DNA of 64,000 nucleotides from Neisseriaceae bacterium TC5R-5 (GCA_020830965.2 JACCFC020000010.1:58504-122503); one strand, 5' to 3'. Numbered from the stretch's first letter, positions 35,647-44,657 are shown. Notes: generated from the letters alone by a model not told the origin. Made by a program: numbers and translations.

Positions 35647-36435
35647 ATGAACTATCACCCCGACCCCTCGCTGCTGCTCTGTAGTGGCCCGGAACAGGGC
35701 GTACTGGAAATCACGCTCAACCGTCCACAAGTACGCAACGCCCTTTCCACCCCGCTACTGAATGCCCTAGTCACCTTGCTGCAACAAGCCGAACAGGATG
35801 ATGCCGTGCGGGTGGTTCTGCTCAGCGGGGGTGAAAAAGTCTTTGCCGCCGGCGCAGACCTGAACGAAATGGCCAGCAAAGACATGCCAGCCGTGCTGCT
35901 GGAACAACGCCCACAACGCTTTGCCGATATTGCCCGCTTTCCCAAACCACTGATCGCCGCGGTCTGCGGCTATGCGCTTGGTGGTGGTTGTGAACTGGCG
36001 ATGCACGCCGACATCATCATCGCTGGCGAATCGGCTGGTTTTGGCCAACCGGAAATCAAGCTCGGCATCATCCCCGGCGCAGGTGGCACCCAAAGACTGA
36101 TACGCAGTGTCGGCAAAGCACTTGCCATGAAAATGGTGCTCAGCGGCGAAATCATCCGCGCCACCGAAGCGCTGCGCGCCGGGCTGGTAGCAGAAGTCAC
36201 CGCTGACGAACAATGCCTGAGCCGGGCACGCGAGCTGGCCGGCACCATCGCCACTCAAGCACCGCTGGCGCTACGCCTGGCCAAAGCGGCGCTACTCGCT
36301 GCGGCAGAAACCCCGCTAGCGGCCGGGCTGGCACTGGAGCGCGCCCACTTTGTCACACTGGCGGCCAGCGCCGACCGCCAGGAAGGCATTGCGGCTTTTC
36401 TGGAAAAACGCCCGCCACAGTGGCTGGGACGTTAA
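35647..36435 (+). CDS. paaF: Enoyl-CoA hydratase, PaaF-like
   Basis: Crotonase-fold hydratase, 262 residues from the ATG at 35647 (MNYHPDPS); the frame extends to 35566 but that start would be atypically long. Features: VLEITLNRPQVRNALSTPLL, FAAGADLNEMASKDM with the oxyanion-hole Ala-Gly-Ala-Asp, and GGGCELAMHADIIIAGESAGFGQPEIKLGIIPGAGGTQRL with both catalytic Glu positions (CELAM and QPEIKLG). The following 3-hydroxyacyl-CoA dehydrogenase is of the PaaH type, so this may be the 2,3-dehydroadipyl-CoA hydratase of the phenylacetate route. Its stop codon TAA lies in the end of the repeat at 36432. Confidence 0.82.
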   Translation: MNYHPDPSLLLCSGPEQGVLEITLNRPQVRNALSTPLLNALVTLLQQAEQDDAVRVVLLSGGEKVFAAGADLNEMASKDMPAVLLEQRPQRFADIARFPKPLIAAVCGYALGGGCELAMHADIIIAGESAGFGQPEIKLGIIPGAGGTQRLIRSVGKALAMKMVLSGEIIRATEALRAGLVAEVTADEQCLSRARELAGTIATQAPLALRLAKAALLAAAETPLAAGLALERAHFVTLAASADRQEGIAAFLEKRPPQWLGR

Positions 36436-36551
36436 GAGCTGCTAACAAAAGCTCGCAAAGCCCCTGAGCCAAGGTGCGCCAACGCAGACAGTACCAGTAG
36501 TACGGCAAGGAGGCGCCACACGGGATCAGGCGGTTTGTTAGCGGCGCTAAG
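36432..36551. repeat. About 115-bp palindrome-ended interspersed repeat, copy C
   Basis: Left end ttaagagctgctaac, right end gttagcggcgctaag, core aacgcagacagtaccagtagtacggcaaggagg. It fills the gap between paaF- and paaH-like genes, and its first bases provide the paaF stop codon. More diverged than copies A and B. Confidence 0.78.
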
Positions 36552-36575
36552 CCGTCAACTCAGTAAAGGATCAAT

Positions 36576-38093
36576 ATGCCAGCACTTCTCAGCACACAAA
36601 GCGTTGCCGTCATTGGCGGCGGCATCATGGGCCGGGGCATTGCCATGGTCGCCGCCCAGGCTGGGCACCCGGTGCAGTTATACGACGTCAACACCAGCGC
36701 CGCCAGCCAAGCGGTCAAGCATATTCAGCAGCAACTGGAGCGGCTGGTCAGCAAGGGCAAACTCACCGCCCAGCACGCTGCGCAAACCGCCGCACGGATC
36801 AGCAGTGCGGAAACCTTGGCGCAACTGGCCGATAGCAGCCTGATTATCGAAGCGATTGTCGAACGCCTGGACGCCAAACAAGCGCTGTTTTGTGCTCTGG
36901 AAACCCTGGTACGGCCCGACTGCCTGTTTGCCAGCAACACCTCCTCCCTCTCCATCACCGCGATTGCGGCAGCACTACAACAACCTGGCCGGCTGGCCGG
37001 CATGCACTTTTTCAACCCGGCCCCCGTCATGGCACTGGTAGAGATTGTCAGCGGCCTGGCCAGCGACCCGCCCACCCTGGCACGACTCCACGCCACCGCA
37101 CGCCAATGGGGCAAAACCCCAGTCATGGCGCGCTCCACCCCAGGCTTTATCGTTAACCGTATCGCCCGACCGTTTTATCTGGAAAGCCTGCGCTTGCAGC
37201 AGGAAAATGTGGCCGACTGCGCCACACTGGATTGGCTGCTGCGCGAAAGCGGCGGCTTTCGCATGGGGCCTTTCGAACTGATGGATCTGATTGGTCTGGA
37301 CGTCAATCTGGCGGTGAATCAATCCATCTGGCAAGCACTGTTTTACGATGCACGCTACACCCCGCTGCTCTTGCAACAGGAACAGGTAAATGCCGGTTGG
37401 CTGGGGCGTAAAAGCGGCCGTGGCTACCATCGCTACGATGCCGAGGCCCCGGCCTTCACCCCCAAGACCGTCACCGCACAACCCTGCCCTGACGACATCG
37501 CCCTCAATCTGAGCACGGCGGCTGGTCAGGCACTGGCACAGCGCCTACAACAACAAGGCATCGCGTTTACTCAACAGCAGGCACAACAAGCCTGGGTTGC
37601 CCGCAGCGCTGGCGCTTATCTCGCCGTCAGCGATGGCCGCTCTGCTGATCGCTATGCACTAGAGCAGGGCTTAAGCAATGTGGTGCTGGTGGATTTGGCG
37701 TTGGACTACCGCCAAACCGGCTATCTGGCAGTGCAGACCAGTAGCGCGATCACACCATCGGCACAAGCGGCGGCTTATGGCCTATTGCAGGCCGCCGGCA
37801 TCCAACTGATACATTTACCGAACTGTGCCGGCCTGCCGCTTATCCGCACCGTCGCCATGCTCGTGAATGAGGCTTGCGATGCCTTACAGCAGCAATTGGC
37901 CAGCGCCGAGGATATCGATACCGCGATGTGTCTGGGAGTGAATTATCCACAAGGCCCGCTACATTGGGGCGAGCAGATCGGCTATGGCTTTGTGCGTCAG
38001 GTATTGCGCCACCTGGCCGATAGCTATGGTGAAAGCCGTTACCGCGTCTCCCCCTGGCTGGAGCAATGGCATTACCGGCATGCGGCGCCATAA
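36576..38093 (+). CDS. paaH: 3-hydroxyacyl-CoA dehydrogenase, PaaH/PaaC-like
   Basis: 505 residues, the length of 3-hydroxyadipyl-CoA dehydrogenases of the phenylacetate pathway (PaaH/PaaC, about 505-510) and longer than ordinary HBDs (about 280). NAD loop VAVIGGGIMGRGIAMVAAQAG at residues 10-30, then SNTSSLSITAIAAAL and GMHFFNPAPVMALVEIVSG with the catalytic His, GFIVNRIARPFYLESL, and a duplicated C-terminal helical domain (second copy with RTVAMLVNEACDALQ). AAAGGA before the ATG. With paaF upstream it performs the two middle steps of beta-oxidation on a CoA ester. No paaABCDE genes are present. Confidence 0.87.
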   Translation: MPALLSTQSVAVIGGGIMGRGIAMVAAQAGHPVQLYDVNTSAASQAVKHIQQQLERLVSKGKLTAQHAAQTAARISSAETLAQLADSSLIIEAIVERLDAKQALFCALETLVRPDCLFASNTSSLSITAIAAALQQPGRLAGMHFFNPAPVMALVEIVSGLASDPPTLARLHATARQWGKTPVMARSTPGFIVNRIARPFYLESLRLQQENVADCATLDWLLRESGGFRMGPFELMDLIGLDVNLAVNQSIWQALFYDARYTPLLLQQEQVNAGWLGRKSGRGYHRYDAEAPAFTPKTVTAQPCPDDIALNLSTAAGQALAQRLQQQGIAFTQQQAQQAWVARSAGAYLAVSDGRSADRYALEQGLSNVVLVDLALDYRQTGYLAVQTSSAITPSAQAAAYGLLQAAGIQLIHLPNCAGLPLIRTVAMLVNEACDALQQQLASAEDIDTAMCLGVNYPQGPLHWGEQIGYGFVRQVLRHLADSYGESRYRVSPWLEQWHYRHAAP

Positions 38094-38112
38094 CCGAAAT
38101 GTTCATCATCAT

Positions 38113-38142
38113 CGTAGAGACAAGGCATGCCTTGTCTCTACG
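38113..38142. repeat. Perfect 30-base palindrome
   Basis: The 30 bases starting cgtagagacaaggc are identical to their own reverse complement (half-site CGTAGAGACAAGGCA). It lies 20 bases after the paaH-like stop and on the far side of the orphan gene at 38202 (minus strand). It could fold as a long hairpin in either transcript; no T-run follows, so it is not a standard terminator. Confidence 0.75.
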
Positions 38143-38201
38143 GGGCCGGGCGTTTATCGTTTTACGGTGGTGCGGTGGTGGGACGATGGGGTGGTGTATC
38201 C

Positions 38202-38552
38202 CTACACCATCGCTTCCAACTCCTACACCGCCCCATCCATCTGCCGTTCAAACGGCTCCAGCAATACCCTGACTTCGCAGGCTAATAGCTTGTCATCTTC
38301 CAGCTTGCGTAAACATTGCAACATCACTTGCAGTGCCGAATGGGTGTCGCTGAGGATTTTCACGTTCTCACCTAAGGTACTGGCGATAGCTTGTTGGTAA
38401 CCGCGGGCACGCTGTAGATGAACATCCAGTCGCGGCTGTCCGGGCAGCAATTGCTGATGCAGACGGTGCAACGCACCTAATTCCAGATTGAGATCATGCA
38501 CCGCCTGACGGGCGGCAAGAGGAGTGAGGTTATTGTCTAACGGTGTTGACAT
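38202..38552 (-). CDS. Orphan small protein, paralogue of 14932-15279
   Basis: Starts at the ATG at 38552 (MSTPLDNNLTPLAARQAVHDL) after GTTAGGAG, and reads 109 residues to a TAG at 38223-38225. Homology to the paralogue continues seven codons beyond that TAG to another stop at 38202 (paralogue AVQALEAMV; here AV-stop-ELEAMV), so the C-terminus has been trimmed by a CAG-to-TAG change. Conserved core: HLQRARGYQQAIASTLG, LSDTHSALQVMLQCL, LEDDKLLACEVRVLLEPFE. Probably all helical and cytosolic. No domain recognised. A third, short fragment of the same family lies upstream at about 38813. Confidence 0.6.
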
Positions 38553-39237
38553 GGCATGGCTCCTAACTGATTTAGCTGGCCCCCATCTGCATTTGAGCAG
38601 ATGGGGCAGACACATGACACAGTTAGACACCCGTCCACAAGAGCCGGTGGCCCGAAGGCCCAGCGCCACGGCCTGCCCGGTGGGCACGCAATGGCACAGT
38701 CACGAATAAGGCTGGCTTATCCGCTTGTGGCTCGGGTGTCTAAACCCGAATGCCGTTGGTATGACGGCACGCCGGCTAGCGTATTGGCTTGTGCTGGAGG
38801 TGTCAAGATGTTCATCGAATGGGCATCCCTGAGGATGTTCACCTTCCCACCTAAGGTGCAAGTAGCCACGAACGCGCTCTTTAGAGGGAAACACTTCGAA
38901 AAACCAAACCACTACATAAGCGATTGATTTTTGAACACTAAATTTTTGGTGGGCAAGGTTTTAGAGGCACCCACAGGCTTAAATGTTTGTATTTCTACTT
39001 CAGATGGCGGCTAGTGACAGGCTTCCCCTTTCTGCCCCCCCTCCACTTGCCTACTCTCACCACAACAACGTCATTTTAAATTCAAAAACAAAACCATTTT
39101 TAGCTTTTAATCAAGAAAGGTGGTGAATTTATAAAATATCCTAAAGCATATTATCTAATATGCTCACGCGCAAAAACTCAATCATGTGATCATGAATGCA
39201 CAAAAACCCATTAATTAAATTTTGAAAGTGAATAAAC
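38553..39237. other. 685-base gene-free stretch with duplicated leader and gene fragment
   Basis: Part next to 38552 repeats the leader found at 14808-14931 (read on the minus strand), with an extra block of roughly 100 bases (about 38612-38720) that the other copy lacks. Hairpins at 38581-38606 and 38732-38749 are shared with it. At about 38813-38870 a minus-strand fragment TLGGKVNILRDAHS matches TLGENVKILSDTHS of the orphan protein. From about 38900 to 39237 the sequence turns AT-rich and shows nothing I can name; it should hold the promoter of the glycosidase gene. Confidence 0.6.
38813..38870 (-). pseudogene. Fragment of a third copy of the orphan small-protein family
   Basis: About 55 bases on the minus strand translate to TLGGKVNILRDAHSMN and align with TLGENVKILSDTHSAL at 38334-38390 (nucleotide run cctaaggt shared). 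Both ends are cut: no leader or start on one side and no C-terminal half on the other. Evidence of a former tandem copy. Confidence 0.6.
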
Positions 39238-41691
39238 ATGCAAAACGCTAATATACTATCAAACGAGGCAAATACTATGCTCTCAAATCAAACACTATTT
39301 CAGAACAATCGTAAATCACCTTTATATTGGAGTCCCTACGAATATTGCTTTAGCCATAACAGCTTCATTCCTGAGGCAGAATGGAAAGCCAATATCGATT
39401 GGGTGGCTAATAATTTATTATCGTATGGCTACAAAATGGTTTGCATAGATGGTTGGGGTGATGTAGACCATAATGAATTTGGTTATAGAACTCGACATTC
39501 AGCAGAATGGAAAAACAACTATGCATGGTGGTCACAATATCTACACAATAAAGGAATGGAATTTGGAATATATGATAACCCCTTATGGATTAACAGAGCA
39601 GCCGCCAACAGCGGAATAAAAATCAAAGGCACCAATATTCCTCTGTCTAGTATTATGAATGTAACAGAGAATGCACGGTCATTCACCTGGGTGCAAGTAG
39701 ATAGACCAGGAGCAGAGGAATATGTAAAAGGTTATATTCAGCATTACGCAGCGATGAATGTTAAATTTTTACGTGTCGATTTTTTATCCTGGTATGAAAC
39801 GGGATATGATAAAAATTTCGGATACGTAGGTATTCAAAATCGCCCTCATTCACATTACGACATAGCACTCCGCTGGATGCGTGAAGAATGTGATACGCAT
39901 GGCATTTTTTTAAGCCTCGCAATGCCTAATCTTACAAATGATGGTGCTACTGAATCAAAATATGCAGATATGATCCGCATAAATGAAGACTGTAACAAAG
40001 GGACTTGGGAACGTTTTAGTTATTTAAAAAGAGGCCAAAAATTTGATGGTTGGTCACAGTATGAAAATGCAATGGATGGCTTTGCCTATTTCTCTAAAAT
40101 TTCCGGGCGTGGAAAAATTCTTCTTGATGGTGATTTTATACGTCTTCATACCTTTACCAATGATGATGAAAAAAAATCTGTCATCTCCATGCACCTTGTC
40201 GCAGGTGGGCCTTTGAGTATAGCCGATCAGGCAAATACGATCGGGGCTAATTTATGGTTTTATCAAAACCGTGAATTATTAGCCCTTAACGAAGATGGCT
40301 TTGTTGGCATGCCGCTATCGTATGATCCAAAATCCGTAAATAGTCAAATATGGAGAGGGCAACTCAGTAATGGCGATTGGATTGTCACTTTATTTAACAG
40401 AGAAAATACCGTACAAACAAGAAATATCAGTTTCTACGATATAGGGATAAAAGGCTATGCCACTGTAAGAGATTTGTGGCAACACAAAGATCTTACTGCT
40501 GAGATGGATAATTATAGTATTAATATTGCTCCTCATGCCTGTGTTGTCTTACGGATAAGACCTTCTACTAATCCTGAAAATATAATACCAGACCCTTGGA
40601 AAAGAATTGATATTGGGGTCGGAGGGGGTATTGTTTCGTATCAATCGTCGAATGCGCAATTTAGTGTTCAAGGCGCGGGTAAAGACATAGAGGGAACTCA
40701 GGACGAATTCAATTTTGTCTATCAGGAAATCTATGGGGACGTGGAGTTTTCGGCTCGAATAAAAAGCCTCGACTTAGTTAATCCATGGTCGAAGGCAGGC
40801 CTTATGATCCGCTCAAGCACGGCCAATAATGCGAGCAATGCAATGATCGCTCTCACCGCAGCCAATGGGGTTTCCTTCCAGTCCAGAATCACTTCCGGAC
40901 AGGCGACAAAAGCCATTATAGCAAGTAGTTTATCCGCAGAAATTTGGTTGAAAATTCGTAGACAAGGCAATAGCATTAGCGCTTATTACTCAGAAAATAA
41001 TAATACATGGCTGCAGATTGGTGCGACGACATCAATAAATATGCCAGATAAAGTTTATGTAGGTATGGCGGTTACCTCTCATGATGCAAACAAAAGCACT
41101 AAAGCTGTATTTCAAGAAGCTCAGATAAAAAGAGCCCTGCCTTTACCATGGAAAAAAGTGGATATTGGCAATCTACGGATAGCCAGTTCATTTTTATACG
41201 AAGACATTTCCAATACATTTACTTTACAGGCCGCAGGTGCTGATATAGAAGGGACAAATGATGAATTTTGTTTTATCTATAAAGAAATAAGCGAAAACAT
41301 CACAATAACGACTCAAGTTGTGAGCCTTGACAATACCAATAACTGGGCAAAAGCTGGGTTAATGATACGCTCGAGTTTGGCTGCAAATACAAGCAATGCC
41401 ATGCTTGCTATTACCGCAGGCTCAGGTATTTCTTTTCAACACAGAAAAGCAGATGGTCAGGGAACGAACTCTTTTATCACAGGCGGCCAAGCAGCGAGCA
41501 TTTGGCTAAGGCTAGTAAAGGCGGGCAATTTATTTACTGCCTATTATTCTAAAGATAATATCAGCTGGCTACAATTAGGAACGAGTCAATTTATTACAGT
41601 ATCTGATAAAGCTTATATTGGTTTAGCTGTCACATCGCACGATGTTAATAAATTAACTAAAGCGGTATTTAAAAATGTGGAGGTGAAATAA
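39238..41691 (+). CDS. GH27-like (clan GH-D) glycoside hydrolase with two C-terminal DUF1349/LamG-like repeats
   Basis: 817 residues. Residues 28-320 look like a TIM barrel of the alpha-galactosidase type: YGYKMVCIDGWGD, GMEFGIYDNPLW, NVKFLRVDFLSWYE with D181 as likely nucleophile, and ADMIRINEDCN with E250/D251 as likely acid/base; MHLVAGGPLSIADQ follows and an all-beta domain ends near residue 445. Two repeats of about 180 residues (about 452-632 and 634-817) share PWKKVDIG, DIEGTxDEF, WxKAGLMIRSS, VTSHD.NK.TKAVF, like the concanavalin-type DUF1349 domain. No signal peptide is seen. ATG at 39277 has a GAGG site and may be the real start. Much more AT-rich than its neighbours, so probably acquired. 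Substrate (alpha-galactoside, isomaltoside or other) is not decidable. Confidence 0.75.
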   Translation: MQNANILSNEANTMLSNQTLFQNNRKSPLYWSPYEYCFSHNSFIPEAEWKANIDWVANNLLSYGYKMVCIDGWGDVDHNEFGYRTRHSAEWKNNYAWWSQYLHNKGMEFGIYDNPLWINRAAANSGIKIKGTNIPLSSIMNVTENARSFTWVQVDRPGAEEYVKGYIQHYAAMNVKFLRVDFLSWYETGYDKNFGYVGIQNRPHSHYDIALRWMREECDTHGIFLSLAMPNLTNDGATESKYADMIRINEDCNKGTWERFSYLKRGQKFDGWSQYENAMDGFAYFSKISGRGKILLDGDFIRLHTFTNDDEKKSVISMHLVAGGPLSIADQANTIGANLWFYQNRELLALNEDGFVGMPLSYDPKSVNSQIWRGQLSNGDWIVTLFNRENTVQTRNISFYDIGIKGYATVRDLWQHKDLTAEMDNYSINIAPHACVVLRIRPSTNPENIIPDPWKRIDIGVGGGIVSYQSSNAQFSVQGAGKDIEGTQDEFNFVYQEIYGDVEFSARIKSLDLVNPWSKAGLMIRSSTANNASNAMIALTAANGVSFQSRITSGQATKAIIASSLSAEIWLKIRRQGNSISAYYSENNNTWLQIGATTSINMPDKVYVGMAVTSHDANKSTKAVFQEAQIKRALPLPWKKVDIGNLRIASSFLYEDISNTFTLQAAGADIEGTNDEFCFIYKEISENITITTQVVSLDNTNNWAKAGLMIRSSLAANTSNAMLAITAGSGISFQHRKADGQGTNSFITGGQAASIWLRLVKAGNLFTAYYSKDNISWLQLGTSQFITVSDKAYIGLAVTSHDVNKLTKAVFKNVEVK

Positions 41692-41768
41692 AAAACCTCT
41701 TCTTCAAACAAGCCGACAAAACCTGCCAAGCCTTTATCCAATAAGGCTGGAGCAAAGTAACGTACAGG

Positions 41769-41826
41769 CCTCATCTAGCAGCATTTGATTCATTTCCATT
41801 TGATGTCTGCTAGATGAGGTTTTTTG
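41769..41826 (+). terminator. Rho-independent terminator after the glycosidase gene
   Basis: CCTCATCTAGCAG at 41769 pairs with CTGCTAGATGAGG ending at 41819 across a long loop, followed by TTTTTTG. It lies 77 bases after the stop. The rest of the 386-base gap to narL holds a partial repeat (41866-41913) and nothing else I can name. Confidence 0.7.
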
Positions 41827-41865
41827 TTGATCGCAAATAAATAGTTGAGTTTCATGAAGAGCCCT

Positions 41866-41913
41866 GGAGCAAGGAGGTGCAACGCTGGATCGGGGAGGGT
41901 TAGCGGCTCTTAA
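41866..41913. repeat. Partial interspersed repeat, copy E (right half only)
   Basis: ctggagcaaggaggtgcaacgctggatcgggg...gttagcggctcttaag matches the right half of copies A and B, including the terminal inverted repeat TTAGCGGCTCTTAA. The left half is missing. Confidence 0.7.
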
Positions 41914-42078
41914 GACCTGACACCACGACCTGCCCCGGGTAGGACATGCAATGACAAAGGCCAATCGAGCAGACTGATCCATTGCTGGTTTCGGGAGCTA
42001 GAATAAGAACCGTTCTAGCGTGATGACATACTTTAGAAACTAAGCCAAGTGGTATCAAGCACCCCACACAAGGCGGCA

Positions 42079-42738
42079 CTAATGCGAATTTTTATCCAAA
42101 CCACGCTCCACCGCATACACCGCTGCCTGCACCCGGCTGCTGAGGTTCAATTTGCGCAAAATATTCTGCACATGCACTTTTACAGTGCTTTCAGCCAATT
42201 CCAACGCACGGGCGATTTCCTTATTGCTGACCCCTTTAGCCAAATGGCTGAGCGTTTCACGTTCGCGCGGCGTCAGGCTGGCTAACTCGGCATTCTGCGG
42301 CGCAACATCCGGCTGGCGCAGCCGCGCCACCAGTTTGGCGGTCATTTCTGGCGACAGCACACTGTCCCCCGCCACGGCACGGCGAATGCTGGCAAGCAAA
42401 AAATCAGCATGGATGTTTTTCAGCAGATAACCACGTGCCCCCTGTCGCATACACTCAGCCAAGTCCTCCCCGTCTTCCGACACGGTCAGCATCAGAATGG
42501 CGAGCTGTGGCTGCGAGATCAGCAACTGCACCAGCGCATCACGGCCATGCATCACGGGCATATCCAAATCCAGCAGCACCACATCCGGCTTCAGCAGTTC
42601 GGCCTGCTTCACCCCCTCCAGCCCATCGGCCGCTTCGCCGACAATCTCAAAATCCTGCTGGCGTTGTAATAACGCTTTCAGGCCACTACGAAACAGGGTG
42701 TGGTCATCAATCAATAAAATACGAATGCTAGAACTCAT
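42079..42738 (-). CDS. narL: Nitrate/nitrite response regulator NarL
   Basis: 219 residues: receiver domain (IRILLIDDHTLFRSGLKALL, phospho-acceptor D57 in VVLLDLDMPVM, switch region MLTVSEDGEDL, lysine in YLLKN) and a C-terminal LuxR-type HTH (LTPRERETLSHLAKGVSNKEIARALELAESTVKVHVQNILRKLNL). Sequence and pairing with the NarX-like kinase (4-base overlap) identify it as NarL, which controls nitrate respiration genes. No nar operon lies within the window. The MobA/MoaDE genes would supply the cofactor for nitrate reductase. Confidence 0.9.
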   Translation of the reverse strand: MSSSIRILLIDDHTLFRSGLKALLQRQQDFEIVGEAADGLEGVKQAELLKPDVVLLDLDMPVMHGRDALVQLLISQPQLAILMLTVSEDGEDLAECMRQGARGYLLKNIHADFLLASIRRAVAGDSVLSPEMTAKLVARLRQPDVAPQNAELASLTPRERETLSHLAKGVSNKEIARALELAESTVKVHVQNILRKLNLSSRVQAAVYAVERGLDKNSH

Positions 42739-44657
42739 GCTACATGTCTTTCGGTATGGGGTAAGGTAAGGGTGATACTGGTGCCGCCCTTATCAGCCTG
42801 AGCAAACTCAATACGGGCCTGAATACGTGCGGCCCGTTCCTGCATAATGGCCAAACCGACGTGGCAACTCGGCAGGAGCGCCAGGCGCGTGAGATCAAAA
42901 CCGCAACCGTCGTCACGGATACGCATCACAAAATCTTCTCGATTTTCGATATCAATCTCTACTCGCTGTGCCTGCGCATGCTTGCGCACATTGGATAAAG
43001 CTTCTTGCAGGATAAAAATCACTTGCAGCTCCTGTTCGGGGCTAAGCGGCAGGCCCTCTCCGCGTATCTGGCATTGGGTGAGTACTTGTGCCTGCTGTTC
43101 AAAACGTTGCAGTAGCTTATGCACAGTCTCCGGGAAGTCTTCTTTGTTCAGGCGGGTGCGAAAGTTCAACAATAGCTCACGCACATCTTCATAACACTCC
43201 TGCACTCCGGTTTTGATAAAGGTCAGCGTTTGCTGCACGGTGTCGTTGTGGCTATCTTGCAATTCACTTTCCAACATTTGCACCTGCAAGTTCAGAAAAG
43301 ACAGCGATTGCGCAATGCTGTCATGCAGGCCCTGCGCCAGCAGATTACGCTCCTCGGACACCGCAAACTGTCGATCACGTGCCGCCAGCCTGAGGTTCTG
43401 AATCGCGACGCCCAGTTGCTTGCAGAGGGTTTCTATCAACAGTTGTTCGGCAGCAGCAAACGTCCTAGGCTGACGAAAGTAGAGGGTAAACAAGCCGATA
43501 TTCTGCTGGTTCAGGCGGATATGAAAGAGGAAAACATCGGCAAAACCGGCGCGGACACAGTGCTGTACGGTTACTCCATCTGACCGTTGTGGAAACAGGC
43601 GAATAACGGTCAGTTCCTGCTCCAGTGCCGCGCCGCAATAGCAGCTATCGATATGAGTACAGTCGTACGACTTACTCATCTCCTCCGGTAGCCCCTGCTG
43701 TGCCAGCGGTTCCAGCTTGCCGCGCTGCCGATCGACCAGACGAATGCTGGCCGCATCGGCCTGCGTCAGCGCAACCAGCCGCTCAATAAAACCAGCACAC
43801 ATCGGCTCAAGCTGCTGTGACTCGTGCAAAAACGCTGTCACGCTGAACAAAGCCGTCAACTGGCGATTTTTCTCATCCAACGAGCGGGTTTTTTGCTGCA
43901 CTTTCTCTTCGAGGGTGCCGTATAGCTCTTGTAATCGTTCGGCCATCTGATTGAAGCCCGCAGAAAGGTGGGCAAATTCGTCATTGCCCACCACCGCCAC
44001 CCGCGCCGACAATTCGCCATCGTGTATCTGCGCAATACCGGTACCCAAAGCCTTAAGCGGACGGATAACCAGCAAAAACAGCAGATACATCATCAGCATG
44101 GCACCCACAACAGCCATCACCATCAAGGCCATCTGAAACAGCCGCAACAGCCTGGTGTTATGAGCATTGTCTTCTTCGATCAACCAGACCAGTTGATCGA
44201 TACTGTTGACCAGCTTCTCCAGTTGCCCAGTAGGCAATGTAGACGGCGAAGAGGTGGCCAGCAGCGGCAGGATATGTTGTCGCCACTGCTGCACAATATC
44301 TCGTGCCTGCGCATGCACCTCCAGCTTGTCCGGCAGAAATAAGGGGCGGGCGGGATCACCATGCAGCAAACGCGCTAGGGTGTTTTCAAAGCGTCGCTGT
44401 TCTGCGGCAATAGCCACTGGCGGGCTCTGCTGATTCAGTAATAGTGCCAGCCGATAGCTGCGCATGCGCAGGCTACCGGCGTCATTAATGGCTGCCGCGC
44501 CGCCTTCCTGCTGCCAGGACAGAATCAGCGTATAGCCAATAGAAGTCATCGCCAGTAACAGCCAGAGTATTGTTAAAGCCAGCAATTTACTGGACAGGCT
44601 TTTAAGGGGTAAGGCGGTAGCGGCTACAGGAGGTTGCTCGTGGAAAGGTAGGCTCAT
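42735..44657 (-). CDS. narX: Nitrate/nitrite sensor histidine kinase NarX
   Basis: About 640 residues from the ATG at 44657 (MSLPFHEQ); the frame stays open to 44798 and the start is not certain. Order: helix one (about 27-47), periplasmic sensor with the P-box INDAGSLRMRSYRLALLL, helix two (about 170-195), HAMP, a GAF-like cysteine-containing central module (CTHIDSCYCGAAL), HisKA_3 with the phosphorylated His in GLHDSIAQSLSFL, and a HATPase domain with LQEALSNVRKHAQA and DDGCGFD. This is the full NarX layout. Transcribed before narL with translational overlap. Confidence 0.9.
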   Translation of the reverse strand: MSLPFHEQPPVAATALPLKSLSSKLLALTILWLLLAMTSIGYTLILSWQQEGGAAAINDAGSLRMRSYRLALLLNQQSPPVAIAAEQRRFENTLARLLHGDPARPLFLPDKLEVHAQARDIVQQWRQHILPLLATSSPSTLPTGQLEKLVNSIDQLVWLIEEDNAHNTRLLRLFQMALMVMAVVGAMLMMYLLFLLVIRPLKALGTGIAQIHDGELSARVAVVGNDEFAHLSAGFNQMAERLQELYGTLEEKVQQKTRSLDEKNRQLTALFSVTAFLHESQQLEPMCAGFIERLVALTQADAASIRLVDRQRGKLEPLAQQGLPEEMSKSYDCTHIDSCYCGAALEQELTVIRLFPQRSDGVTVQHCVRAGFADVFLFHIRLNQQNIGLFTLYFRQPRTFAAAEQLLIETLCKQLGVAIQNLRLAARDRQFAVSEERNLLAQGLHDSIAQSLSFLNLQVQMLESELQDSHNDTVQQTLTFIKTGVQECYEDVRELLLNFRTRLNKEDFPETVHKLLQRFEQQAQVLTQCQIRGEGLPLSPEQELQVIFILQEALSNVRKHAQAQRVEIDIENREDFVMRIRDDGCGFDLTRLALLPSCHVGLAIMQERAARIQARIEFAQADKGGTSITLTLPHTERHVA

